Part shown: one piece after another, positions 1 through 7,781 of the stretch | How positions within the stretch are numbered: the stretch's first letter is position 1 | How the letters are laid out: each line of letters starts with the position of its first letter | NCBI GenBank assembly: GCA_006212115.1 | Contig: PDUK01000004.1 | Span: 1-64,000, forward strand | DNA length: 64,000 nt | From: Thalassolituus sp. | GTDB lineage: Bacteria > Pseudomonadota > Gammaproteobacteria > Pseudomonadales > Oceanobacteraceae | Direction: 5' to 3' | Made by a program: the position numbers and the translations under genes | The notes under the pieces: model-generated | The model's database searches: none | Seen by the model: only the letters and a program-made list of their open reading frames with translations | What the model was told of the DNA's origin: nothing

Positions 1-70
1 GGGAAAGGAGGCTCGAACTCCCGACCCCAACCTTGGCAAGGTTGTGCTCTACCAACTGAGCTATTCCCGC
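1..70 (-). tRNA. tRNA-Gly (GCC), 3' end cut by window
   Basis: Read on the minus strand from base 70, the sequence gives a GCGGGAA acceptor arm, a D-arm with AGCTCAGTTGGTAGAGC, an anticodon loop TTGCCAA (anticodon GCC, glycine), and a T-arm with GTTCGAGCC. The partner strand of the acceptor runs off the window, so the last few bases are missing. It lies downstream of pgsA in the same direction, as in pseudomonads, and has its own promoter. Confidence 0.96.
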
Positions 71-83
71 TTAAGTGCTGCGC

Positions 84-111
84 ATTTTAAATAACATCCG
101 CAGCCAGTCAA
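84..111 (-). promoter_or_regulatory. Sigma-70-type promoter of tRNA-Gly
   Basis: On the minus strand TTGACT (106-111) and TAAAAT (84-89) are separated by 16 bases, and the tRNA 5' end follows 13 bases after the -10 box. An inverted repeat (TAAGTGCT near 72-79, AAGCACTTA near 129-137) brackets the promoter. Its role is unknown. Confidence 0.7.
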
Positions 112-167
112 GTCTTTTTTCTTACTTTTTAAGCACTTAGAGGATCTACAGGGAAAACCTCTCAGCA

Positions 168-710
168 CTACCGCTTCAGCTCCGGCCAGGCCGCCCGGAG
201 GTAGATCAACATAGACCACAAGGTCAAAAGTGCCGCACCGTAGAGTGCATATATACCGAGAGTCTCGAGCAAGCTGCCCTCTGCCGCACCTAATAACACT
301 GTGATTGATATCATCTGCAACGCAGTTTTTATTTTACCCATCTGACTGACAGCAACATTGGCGCGCTTTCCGAGTTCCGCCATCCACTCTCGAAGTGCAG
401 AGATCACGATCTCCCGACCAACAATAATCATGGCAGGAATCGTCAACCAGGGGTGCGCAAAGTGCTCTACAAGCAACACAAGCGCCACAGATACAATTAG
501 CTTGTCGGCAACTGGATCAAGAAATGCACCCAGAGCCGTCGATTGATCCAACTTGCGAGCCAGATACCCATCAAACCAATCGGTTACCGCCGCCGCTGCA
601 AACAACAAAGCAGCCCAAACCCGACCACTCTCTCCTAACCAATAGAAACATACGACCATAAGGGGGATCATCAATATCCGACCCATCGTCAGTATATTTG
701 GGATATTCAT
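168..710 (-). CDS. pgsA: CDP-diacylglycerol--glycerol-3-phosphate 3-phosphatidyltransferase
   Basis: Makes phosphatidylglycerol phosphate from CDP-diacylglycerol and glycerol 3-phosphate at the inner membrane, the committed step to phosphatidylglycerol and cardiolipin. The 180-residue protein carries the complete CDP-alcohol phosphatidyltransferase signature: D44, D47-G48, A51-R52, G61, D65 and D69, at the expected spacing. Several hydrophobic segments flank it, and the length is normal for PgsA. It lies 8 bases after the uvrC stop codon, so the two are probably co-transcribed with gacA, with tRNA-Gly next. Confidence 0.97.
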   Translation of the reverse strand: MNIPNILTMGRILMIPLMVVCFYWLGESGRVWAALLFAAAAVTDWFDGYLARKLDQSTALGAFLDPVADKLIVSVALVLLVEHFAHPWLTIPAMIIVGREIVISALREWMAELGKRANVAVSQMGKIKTALQMISITVLLGAAEGSLLETLGIYALYGAALLTLWSMLIYLRAAWPELKR

Positions 711-718
711 CGGGCGTA

Positions 719-2545
719 CTACTCCTGTTCCTCACCATGCAGAGCTGCAAAAATCTGCCCTGCCAATGCTTTACTGATTCCCGGGACCTTTTCAAACTCT
801 TCCCGCGGCGCACCGCGCATATTACGCAGACTGCCAAAGTGAAGCAAAAGCTCTCGGCGTCTTTTGGGCCCCACGCCCGGTAATTTTTCCAGATCGGATT
901 GTCCGCGCTTTTTCGCCCGCTCTTTCCGGTGGCCTGTAATCGCAAACCGATGAGCCTCATCCCTGACGTATTGCAACAACCGAAACCCTTCATTATGAGC
1001 ATCAGGAGTAATAGGTATTGACGTCGCTGGGCGCCACAAATATTCCCAGCCGGACTTACGCGTCGTCCCCTTTGAAATTCCCAGCAGATAAACGTCTGTG
1101 ATACTCAGCTCCTCAAGCACTTGTTGGACACGGGATACCTGCCCCTTACCGCCGTCGATCAACAACAGGTCCGGTAGGTCTTCCTGCTCGAGCATTCGGG
1201 TAAGATGGCGACGAACAGAATCCTCAAGCGCAGCGTAGTCATCCCCGGCGGTGACATTACGCACCGAGAAACGGCGATAGCGTGATTTATCTAAACCTTC
1301 CTTCCCGTAAACAACGCATGATGCGTACGCAGCCTCTCCCTGAGAGTGACTAATATCAAAACACTCAATCCGCCCAATAGAAGAATTCATACCCAGCAAA
1401 TCCGCCGCCGCATCGAGCTTCCCAAGTGCAGCCTGTCGTCCTGAGAGAACCGACTGTATGCCCGCACGAGCATTTTCCTGCGCCATCGCCAACCACTGAC
1501 GACCATCACCTCGAAGCCCACGCTGCAGAGACATTGAGACACCGCGCCCCTTTAGCACCTCTAGCATAGGAGCAAACCCGTCGAGATCCGCGTCCATAAT
1601 CAGCACTTCTGGCAGGCTCTCTGCAGAATGCCCGTTAAGATAAAACTGCTCGAGATAGGACACAAAAAGCTCGTCCAGCTCCATACCCGCTTTGTTGTCC
1701 GGAAAGAAACTCTGGGAGTTGATCAAGCGACCTTTACGGAAGGTCAGTCGCTGAACACAAGTCATGGCTTGCCATTCAACCAGACACCAGACGTCAGCAT
1801 TTTTATCGCCTGCTTCTGTTCTCTGGCGCTCCTGAATACGGCGTAACAGATCGACCCTGTCGCGGTACTCGGCCGCCTTTTCAAATTCGAGTTGCGCCGC
1901 TGCCCCGTCCATTGCCAGCTGAAGATCTGATATCAACTCACGGGACTTACCTCCCAGAAACATACGCGCACGCTGGATGTCACTGTCGTAGTCCTCACGG
2001 GATATAAGCCCAACACACGGAGCCGAGCATCGATTAATTTCGTACTGAAGACACGGTCGGCTGCGGTGATTGAAGTAGCTATCCTCGCAATTTCGCAATA
2101 GAAACAGACGCTGCAGATAGTTCTGCGCCTCACGCGCAGCTCCAGGATTAGGATACGGCCCAAAATAAAACCCTTTTTTCCTACGACGGCCACGCGCATA
2201 AGAAAGCAAAGGGTAAGGATGATCAGATATGTGGAGATAAGGGTAAGACTTATCGTCTTTCAGCAGGATATTGTAGGGAGGTCGGTGTTTCTTGATCAGC
2301 GTCTGCTCAAGAATCAGTGCTTCGGCCTCACTGCCCGTCACCGTCACTTCGATATAATGTATACGCGAGACCAATGCGACTGTCTTCGCGTTCAAACCTC
2401 GCGCACGAAAGTAGCTCGATACGCGATTTTTAAGGTTCTTCGCCTTACCGACGTACAACAAGCCGGACTCCTCGTCGTACATGCGGTAAACACCCGCACG
2501 CTGAGTCAGCGACTTCAGAAATGCCTTAATGTCGAAGCTGGACAT
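719..2545 (-). CDS. uvrC: Excinuclease ABC subunit C
   Basis: Makes the dual incisions of nucleotide excision repair together with UvrA and UvrB. An N-terminal GIY-YIG nuclease (GVY at about 18-20, YVG at about 31-33) is followed by a UVR UvrB-binding segment (about 205-240), an RNase H-like endonuclease region with the FDISHSQG motif, and a C-terminal double helix-hairpin-helix (LPGVGPKRRRELL). I chose the ATG at 2545 over the TTG one codon upstream, because the N-terminus then matches UvrC starts (MSSFDIKAFLK). This ATG shares one base with the gacA stop codon (TGATG), so translation is probably coupled. The length of 608 residues is normal. Confidence 0.96.
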   Translation of the reverse strand: MSSFDIKAFLKSLTQRAGVYRMYDEESGLLYVGKAKNLKNRVSSYFRARGLNAKTVALVSRIHYIEVTVTGSEAEALILEQTLIKKHRPPYNILLKDDKSYPYLHISDHPYPLLSYARGRRRKKGFYFGPYPNPGAAREAQNYLQRLFLLRNCEDSYFNHRSRPCLQYEINRCSAPCVGLISREDYDSDIQRARMFLGGKSRELISDLQLAMDGAAAQLEFEKAAEYRDRVDLLRRIQERQRTEAGDKNADVWCLVEWQAMTCVQRLTFRKGRLINSQSFFPDNKAGMELDELFVSYLEQFYLNGHSAESLPEVLIMDADLDGFAPMLEVLKGRGVSMSLQRGLRGDGRQWLAMAQENARAGIQSVLSGRQAALGKLDAAADLLGMNSSIGRIECFDISHSQGEAAYASCVVYGKEGLDKSRYRRFSVRNVTAGDDYAALEDSVRRHLTRMLEQEDLPDLLLIDGGKGQVSRVQQVLEELSITDVYLLGISKGTTRKSGWEYLWRPATSIPITPDAHNEGFRLLQYVRDEAHRFAITGHRKERAKKRGQSDLEKLPGVGPKRRRELLLHFGSLRNMRGAPREEFEKVPGISKALAGQIFAALHGEEQE

Positions 2546-3195
2546 CAATTCACTTCATTTGCATCGACCAATCCATGTCGGAGAGCGAGGTGCGTCAGCT
2601 GCACATCACTTTTCTCTATGCCGAGCTTCTCAAATATCCTGTAGCGGTAGCTGTTTACTGTCTTTGGGCTAAGAAAAAGCGCATCACTGATAACCGACAC
2701 CCGCTGACCTTTCGCAATCATGATCGAAATCTGGAGCTCCCTCTCAGAGAGAGTATCAAAAGGTGAACCGGCATCATCCTGAAATGGCCTCAGCGCCAGC
2801 TTCTGTGCAATTTCAGGGCTGATGTATTTCTGCCCCGAATTAACTTTGATGATGGCACGAAGCATCTCATCATAATGCGCGCCCTTGGTCAGATAACCCG
2901 AGGCCCCAATTTTAAGCAGCCTGGATGTATAGGGGTCGCCATCGTATACAGTGAGAGCAATAATCTGAGTTTCTGGTTGGCGCTGAAGAATTTTCTGGGT
3001 TGCCTCGAGGCCACCTATACCCGGCATATTTATATCCATCAGTACAACATCGGGCTCCAGGTCCCGCGTCTTCTGGACGGCCTCTTCACCGCTTGCTGCA
3101 TCGCCGACAACGTCGACCTGCTCTGCGTCAGCCAAAAGTCTGCATATCCCCGAGCGCACGAGATCCTGATCATCCACTACTAAGACACGTATCAA
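2545..3195 (-). CDS. gacA: GacA/UvrY-type response regulator
   Basis: Two-component regulator of the NarL/FixJ class. The receiver domain spans about residues 1-120 with the acidic pocket VDD at 7-9 and phospho-acceptor D54 (LMDINMPG). A LuxR-type helix-turn-helix follows at about 145-205 (LSERELQISIMIAKG...LSPKTVNSYRYRI). Length (216 residues) and placement directly upstream of uvrC are the classic gacA/uvrY arrangement. GacA activates small RNAs that titrate RsmA/CsrA; no such RNA gene was recognised here. Its cognate sensor (GacS/BarA) is not in the window. Confidence 0.93.
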   Translation of the reverse strand: MIRVLVVDDQDLVRSGICRLLADAEQVDVVGDAASGEEAVQKTRDLEPDVVLMDINMPGIGGLEATQKILQRQPETQIIALTVYDGDPYTSRLLKIGASGYLTKGAHYDEMLRAIIKVNSGQKYISPEIAQKLALRPFQDDAGSPFDTLSERELQISIMIAKGQRVSVISDALFLSPKTVNSYRYRIFEKLGIEKSDVQLTHLALRHGLVDANEVN

Positions 3196-3244
3196 ACTCT
3201 TTACTCCAGACCGGGTATGTTGGCACGCAAATATACCAAAGCTC

Positions 3245-5959
3245 TCACATAGGGTACATGCGCTTGGCCTGCCAGGCGTATTTTTCTTTATTGAGCTTCA
3301 TCGCCACCTCAACTATGCCATCAGCCGAATTCAGTTTACTGACAAACCCAAGCCGTTCTGCCAGTTTAAGCATAGGGCCATTCTCTGGCAGTACAGACCC
3401 ATAGATCTGCAACACCCCGCGTTCGCGAAGGTAGTCGATAATGCGGGACATCAAATGAAAGCCCAGGCGTTCGCCTCGACTATTGTCGTCAACGATAACA
3501 GAGAACTCCGCGGTAACATCATCAGGATCAAGCCATACTCGGACAACACCGAAAAGAGCCGAACCTTTCGTAGCTACAAATGCCATTTCACGGTCGTAAT
3601 CAATCTGCGTCAGCCGTGCTAGTTCTGTGTGGTCAAAGCGCCGCCGCGCAGAAAAAAACCTCAGACGAAGACTCTCCGCACTCAGGCGATGGTAAAACGC
3701 CTCCAGCTCTGGCTCGTCCTCTCCGCGAATAGGTCGCACGTGGTACTCACCGCCTGAGGGGCTAGTGTAGTTGGCAGCAAGCTCAGTCGGGTATGGCAAA
3801 ATAGCGCACTTCACAGGCTCACCCACTTCTGCCGCTACCCCAATCACCCTGTAACGACCGATTTGTTGCCGGATTGCATTAACCTCCAGACCTGCCAGCC
3901 ACGGATGATTCAAAGCAATATGAGACATTGCCACCAACCAGCGCTCAAGCGTCAGCAAATCCTTATCCGGGTACTCTGATCGCTCCTGCAGCACTTGGTA
4001 AAAATGCGACTTTCTGATCAGCTTTTCAGCCAGATTGGCATTAAGCGGAGGCAGTGCAACCTGTCGGTCAACGAGGATGTCAGCAGTACTGCCGCCACCG
4101 CCAAAAAAGATAAATGGACCGATTTCATTATCGCGGCCTATTCCAAACGAAAACTGCAGGTTGTCCAACGCACGATGCATGGTCTGAATGGTATATCCAA
4201 GTATTGGACTATCCGGAAATCTCTCACTGATTACATTCGAGAGAGCGTCGATCGCAGGTAGGATCTCTTTCTCATCATCCAAATCCCGAACCACACTTCG
4301 AACACGCTCACGAGGGTTGTCGCCGTATGCAAACGGAAACAAGTAATCGCGATGATGCACTCGCAACACCCATGGCTTTGGAATACCCGAAGCATCACTT
4401 ACAACATCATGAATAGTTGACCGAAAAATATTGTCGGCGCAGGAGTAGCCGTACGCCCTGAGCAGTTCATACGCATCGGGCGGAGAAAGATAATCACCAG
4501 ACTGATAACGACCGCGAATGTCTTTGTTCAGATTTGCGTGCTGCGCCGACACCGGAATCTCTATACTTTCTGGGATTTCGCGGAGTAGCTCCTGAGTCCG
4601 TTGATGCTGCACCATATACATGTAGGACTTAATAGCGTTGTCGGGCGTATCAAATGTCGGGATTTTCGCTCTGTCAAATGCAGCTCGCGCCTCCTCAACG
4701 GAGTACTCCCCAATCCAACTGGTCAACACTGCTTTTTGAGTGTGCGCTGCAACTTCAATCAATGCCTTAGCATTATCCAACGGATTAGTCCCCAGACCCG
4801 GGGTATAAATCACAAGCAATGCATCTACCTGGCGGTCGGCCAATACTGTACGTGCAACCGCCGTTAACTGCTCAGGCTTAAGCTCCGGATTCAGCAACAG
4901 TGGATTCTCGGTACTGACGTAGGAAGGAAGATCTCGTTTGAGTACCTGCTTGCTCTGATCGCTCAACTCAGCCAACTCACCACCGTCATGCAGCAAGCGA
5001 TCAAGCGCTATGATTGCTGGGCCACGGCCATTCGCTATTACCGCAAGCCGCGGACCGAAGCGCTCGCGCCGATCACTCAGCGCATCAACACAGTCAAAGA
5101 GCTCATCGGTAGCGTCAACTCGCAGTACACCGGCCCGGGCAAGGACTTCATTGATCAGATCATCACGCTTGGCCAGCCCTCGCGGAGCTGAAACCGAACT
5201 CAGAGGTGAATTTGAAAATCGATTATTTTTAACTGCCAGAACAAGCTTGTGCCTTGATGCTGCCCGAAGCGACCGAATCAATGACCGGCCAGATCGTATC
5301 TCATCCAGCTGAACCAATAAGGTCCGTGCCTTGGGTTCCTGAGCGATGTAATCGATCAGATCAGGAAGTGTCACATCTTCACTTCGCCCCAGCGTGGCAA
5401 CATGCGAAAAACCGATTCCGCGACTGTAAGCCCAATCCATCACCCCAGATGCCAGCGTGCCGGACTGCCCTATGTATGCGATGGAACCACGTTTCACAGG
5501 AACATGCAGTACGCTCGCGTTTACAGACCGATGAGGAATAACGATACCGAGACAGTCCGGCCCGAGAATACGCATACGTGTGCGTTTCACAATCCGATCA
5601 AGGCGCTCGGAACTCGGCCGAAACTGCCAGGAACGGGCCCTCGCCATGCCGCCAGTCAGGATCATTGCCGCTTCCACACCCAGTGAGTGCAGTTGCTTAA
5701 CTACGCGAGCGACCGAATCAGCCGGCGTACAGATGATCGCGAGGTCAGGTACGGGAGATAGCTGACTCACCTTGGAGAAGGCAGGCAGCCCATAGATCTC
5801 TTTGTAGCCCTTACTGTTAACAGGCTGAATATTACCGCCATAACCGGAGCTCTGAAGGTTTCGCACAATGGCGCCCCCCAAGCTCCCCTGCCTGTCTGAA
5901 GCGCCGATCACGGCAATCGTTTCTGGCTGAAAAAAACGTTCCAGCGAACGGGTTCCCAT
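3245..5959 (-). CDS. PatZ-like protein lysine acetyltransferase (acyl-CoA synthetase-like + GNAT)
   Basis: About 700 residues resemble NDP-forming acyl-CoA synthetases: a CoA-binding Rossmann domain (FFQPETIAVIGASD near residue 10), a succinyl-CoA-ligase-like region, then an ATP-grasp-like region. A GNAT domain follows from about residue 737 to 880, with the acetyl-CoA motif SRGERLG at about 827-833. At the position where true ADP-forming synthetases carry the phospho-histidine motif SHTGALAG, this protein reads SAPRGLAK, so the catalytic histidine is absent, as in E. coli PatZ. That favours a protein acetyltransferase, typically acting on acetyl-CoA synthetase, over a synthetase. I start at the ATG at 5959, with GGAGG 4 bases upstream, rather than the TTG at 5962. 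Divergent from the deacetylase gene. Confidence 0.92.
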   Translation of the reverse strand: MGTRSLERFFQPETIAVIGASDRQGSLGGAIVRNLQSSGYGGNIQPVNSKGYKEIYGLPAFSKVSQLSPVPDLAIICTPADSVARVVKQLHSLGVEAAMILTGGMARARSWQFRPSSERLDRIVKRTRMRILGPDCLGIVIPHRSVNASVLHVPVKRGSIAYIGQSGTLASGVMDWAYSRGIGFSHVATLGRSEDVTLPDLIDYIAQEPKARTLLVQLDEIRSGRSLIRSLRAASRHKLVLAVKNNRFSNSPLSSVSAPRGLAKRDDLINEVLARAGVLRVDATDELFDCVDALSDRRERFGPRLAVIANGRGPAIIALDRLLHDGGELAELSDQSKQVLKRDLPSYVSTENPLLLNPELKPEQLTAVARTVLADRQVDALLVIYTPGLGTNPLDNAKALIEVAAHTQKAVLTSWIGEYSVEEARAAFDRAKIPTFDTPDNAIKSYMYMVQHQRTQELLREIPESIEIPVSAQHANLNKDIRGRYQSGDYLSPPDAYELLRAYGYSCADNIFRSTIHDVVSDASGIPKPWVLRVHHRDYLFPFAYGDNPRERVRSVVRDLDDEKEILPAIDALSNVISERFPDSPILGYTIQTMHRALDNLQFSFGIGRDNEIGPFIFFGGGGSTADILVDRQVALPPLNANLAEKLIRKSHFYQVLQERSEYPDKDLLTLERWLVAMSHIALNHPWLAGLEVNAIRQQIGRYRVIGVAAEVGEPVKCAILPYPTELAANYTSPSGGEYHVRPIRGEDEPELEAFYHRLSAESLRLRFFSARRRFDHTELARLTQIDYDREMAFVATKGSALFGVVRVWLDPDDVTAEFSVIVDDNSRGERLGFHLMSRIIDYLRERGVLQIYGSVLPENGPMLKLAERLGFVSKLNSADGIVEVAMKLNKEKYAWQAKRMYPM

Positions 5960-6033
5960 CAAACCTCCGGGCTAACTATGGCGTTTTCACAACTAACGAG
6001 TACACTGGGCAAAAACAGCCCGATCAATACTGA

Positions 6034-6954
6034 ATGCCAATAGCTTACTACACTTCAGAAGCGCATTTCTCGCACAATACTGATGCAGATCACCCTGAGC
6101 ATGCAATGCGCATCATGGCGATCGAACAAGCACTTAAGCAGACTGGCTTGTGGAATGAACTTGAGCATCATGAAGGGAAAAAAGCCGACCTTACAGATAT
6201 CAAACGTGCGCACAGTGAAGGCTACATAGAGCAGCTGCATTTAATCCAGCCAGATCACGGGCAAATACTTGTCGATGAAGATACGGCCATGACCCCAGGC
6301 TCACTTGAGGCCGCGCTTTGGTCGGCTGGGGCTTGCGCATTGGCATTGGACAACACAGGCTCCAGCACTGGCCAACATGCCTTTGTCGCAACCCGCCCTC
6401 CCGGCCATCATGCCGAACACCGAAAGGCCATGGGCTTTTGCTTTTTTAACAACATTGCCATAACCGCCTTGCGCGCAGCGGACGTCCATCACTATCAGCG
6501 AATCGCCATTTTGGACTTCGACGCACATCAGGGAAACGGCACCATCGATATATTGGGTAACGATAAACGTTTCCTCCTCTGCTCAAGCTTTCAGCACCCC
6601 TTCTATCCCTATAGCCATTACGAGCAGGCAAAGTTTAACAACGTGATCAATGTTCCGCTCTGCGAAGGCACAGGGAGCGCAACCTTTAGAGCCTTGATAG
6701 AGGAACACTGGCTGCCTAAGCTTAAAGCCTACGCACCTGAGATCATCCTTGTTTCAGCGGGCTTCGATGCGCATAAAGATGACCCGATGGCAGAGCTTTC
6801 TCTGATAGAGGACGATTATCTGTGGCTCGGGCGTCAGATCCGGAAACTGGCCAGCAAGAGAAACACACCAAGCATCAGCATTCTTGAGGGCGGCTACAAT
6901 TTAAACGCGCTCGGCGCCAGTGTCGCGGCGTACTTGCGTGGATTATCTGACTAG
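6034..6954 (+). CDS. Histone deacetylase family amidohydrolase
   Basis: Zinc-dependent deacetylase of the arginase/deacetylase fold (HDAC, AcuC and acetylpolyamine amidohydrolase group). The tandem catalytic histidines are H125-H126 in RPPGHHAEH. Zinc ligands are likely D163 and H165 (DFDAHQGNGT) and D245 (SAGFDAH). The GGY tail motif sits at 286-288, so the active site looks intact. The length of 306 residues is typical. Only 74 bases separate it from the divergent PatZ-like gene, suggesting the substrate could be acetyl-lysine, though acetylpolyamines are equally possible by family. Confidence 0.92.
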   Translation: MPIAYYTSEAHFSHNTDADHPEHAMRIMAIEQALKQTGLWNELEHHEGKKADLTDIKRAHSEGYIEQLHLIQPDHGQILVDEDTAMTPGSLEAALWSAGACALALDNTGSSTGQHAFVATRPPGHHAEHRKAMGFCFFNNIAITALRAADVHHYQRIAILDFDAHQGNGTIDILGNDKRFLLCSSFQHPFYPYSHYEQAKFNNVINVPLCEGTGSATFRALIEEHWLPKLKAYAPEIILVSAGFDAHKDDPMAELSLIEDDYLWLGRQIRKLASKRNTPSISILEGGYNLNALGASVAAYLRGLSD

Positions 6955-7189
6955 TCATTGCACGACTTTGCGCACCCCCTGACCGTAACCCACTGTTTCT
7001 CACGTTCACAAAAGACGACAAAGCAATCACGACCCAGTCACAGACTTCCTGGGGCGACACATGCATTCTGTAAATGTGTGGAGCTAGAGACGTCCCTGCG
7101 ATCTGCCTACCGATTCGGTACGCTGTTGTTCGCTAATGTTGGCTGATACTGGCCGATGGTGAGAGACCAAAGACTGTGAGAGAAACAAT

Positions 7190-7342
7190 ATGACAAAAAG
7201 AAATGAAGAAGGCGTGATTCATTCATTGGTTGCATCGGCAGAACGCTTGGAAAAAGTGACCCGAATAGAAATTGGCCTCGTCTTAATGACGGCTTGCTGT
7301 AGCGCCTCTGTCCTTATCGCTTCCATTCAAAGCTGGCTGTAG
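7190..7342 (+). CDS. Small hypothetical membrane protein, 50 residues
   Basis: ATG to TAG open frame. The N-terminal half is charged and helical (ASAERLEKVTRIE) and the C-terminal half is one hydrophobic segment of about 22 residues ending at the stop, so a single-pass inner membrane protein is likely. GAGAGAAAC lies just upstream of the start as a weak ribosome-binding site. A strong intrinsic terminator follows 43 bases after the stop, which supports a real transcription unit. No homologue recognised and no function proposed. Confidence 0.6.
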   Translation: MTKRNEEGVIHSLVASAERLEKVTRIEIGLVLMTACCSASVLIASIQSWL

Positions 7343-7385
7343 CCCGAACTCAAGCAATCGAATTAAGACATTCAGAACACAACGA

Positions 7386-7420
7386 AAAAGGCCCGCTGGT
7401 TTTCACCAGCGGGCCTTTTA
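7386..7420 (+). terminator. Intrinsic terminator, probably bidirectional
   Basis: Perfect stem AAAAGGCCCGCTGG / CCAGCGGGCCTTTT around a 6-base loop, with A-run before and T-run after. It can end transcripts of the small membrane ORF on the plus strand and of tRNA-Ser on the minus strand. Confidence 0.9.
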
Positions 7421-7448
7421 AATAATGGCGGAGGGATAGGGATTCGAA
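7420..7448. repeat. Duplicated tRNA-Ser 3' end (att-like copy 1)
   Basis: This 29-base stretch is identical to 7565-7593, which covers the 3' end of the intact tRNA-Ser from the T-loop through the encoded CCA and a few flanking bases. Beyond base 7448 the sequence no longer matches a tRNA. This is what a tyrosine-integrase attachment event at a tRNA 3' end leaves behind. Confidence 0.85.
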
Positions 7449-7472
7449 TATCTGCCCTGCCTAAAACGAAAA

Positions 7473-7523
7473 AAGCTGCATTTATTCCCAGCTTTGTTCC
7501 CAAAACCTTCATAAATGCAGCTT
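7473..7523. repeat. 13-bp inverted repeat enclosing two direct repeats
   Basis: AAGCTGCATTTAT (7473-7485) and its exact reverse complement (7511-7523) are separated by 25 bases. Inside are TTTATTCCCA (7481-7490) and TTTGTTCCCA (7493-7502), a 10-base direct repeat with one mismatch. The whole lies between the two copies of the tRNA-Ser 3' end, so it may be the recombinase-binding part of an integration scar (inference). Confidence 0.7.
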
Positions 7524-7570
7524 CTTATCATTCTAAAAAATCTAAGTCACTGATTTTTAAGAAAAAATAA

Positions 7571-7661
7571 TGGCGGAGGGATAGGGATTCGAACCCTAGA
7601 TAGGCTATTAACCTATGCCGGTTTTCAAGACCGGTGCTTTCAACCGCTCAGCCATCCCTCC
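7571..7661 (-). tRNA. tRNA-Ser (UGA)
   Basis: On the minus strand the acceptor GGAGGGA pairs with TCCCTCC. The anticodon loop CTTGAAA gives anticodon TGA (serine, UCA codons), and there is a long class II variable arm (ATAGGTTAATAGCCTAT). The T-loop is GGTTCGAATCC, the discriminator is G and CCA is encoded. It is intact. Its 3' end is duplicated at 7420-7448. Confidence 0.97.
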
Positions 7662-7739
7662 GAACGCCATAAATTTCCACGTCAACTTCTTTTTTAAAAT
7701 CAATTCGTTACCCAACAATCTGACGAGCTGACACTCACT

Positions 7740-7770
7740 CTTTGCGGCGGTATCATAGCGCCACGCAAAG
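7740..7770 (+). other. Hairpin in the leader of tusD
   Basis: CTTTGCGGCG and CGCCACGCAAAG pair around a 9-base loop with a small bulge, ending immediately before the ribosome-binding site GAGGAAA of tusD. It could affect translation or mRNA stability. There is no T-run, so it is not an intrinsic terminator. Confidence 0.45.
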
Positions 7771-7781
7771 AGGAAATTCCG

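Noticed and set aside
571-1002. Open frame of 143 codons on the minus strand across pgsA and uvrC
   Set aside because: It overlaps two well-supported genes in another frame and has no recognisable sequence.
3000-3404. Plus-strand frame of 134 codons across gacA and the pat gene end
   Set aside because: Proline- and arginine-rich reading typical of the opposite strand of coding DNA; both real genes explain the region.
6007-6021. GGGC-AAAAACA-GCCC inverted repeat between the pat and deacetylase genes
   Set aside because: A 4-bp stem is too short to support an operator or hairpin call.
6955-7189. Possible gene in the 235-bp gap after the deacetylase gene
   Set aside because: Only a 62-codon reading with no ribosome-binding site or recognisable sequence; nothing supported here.
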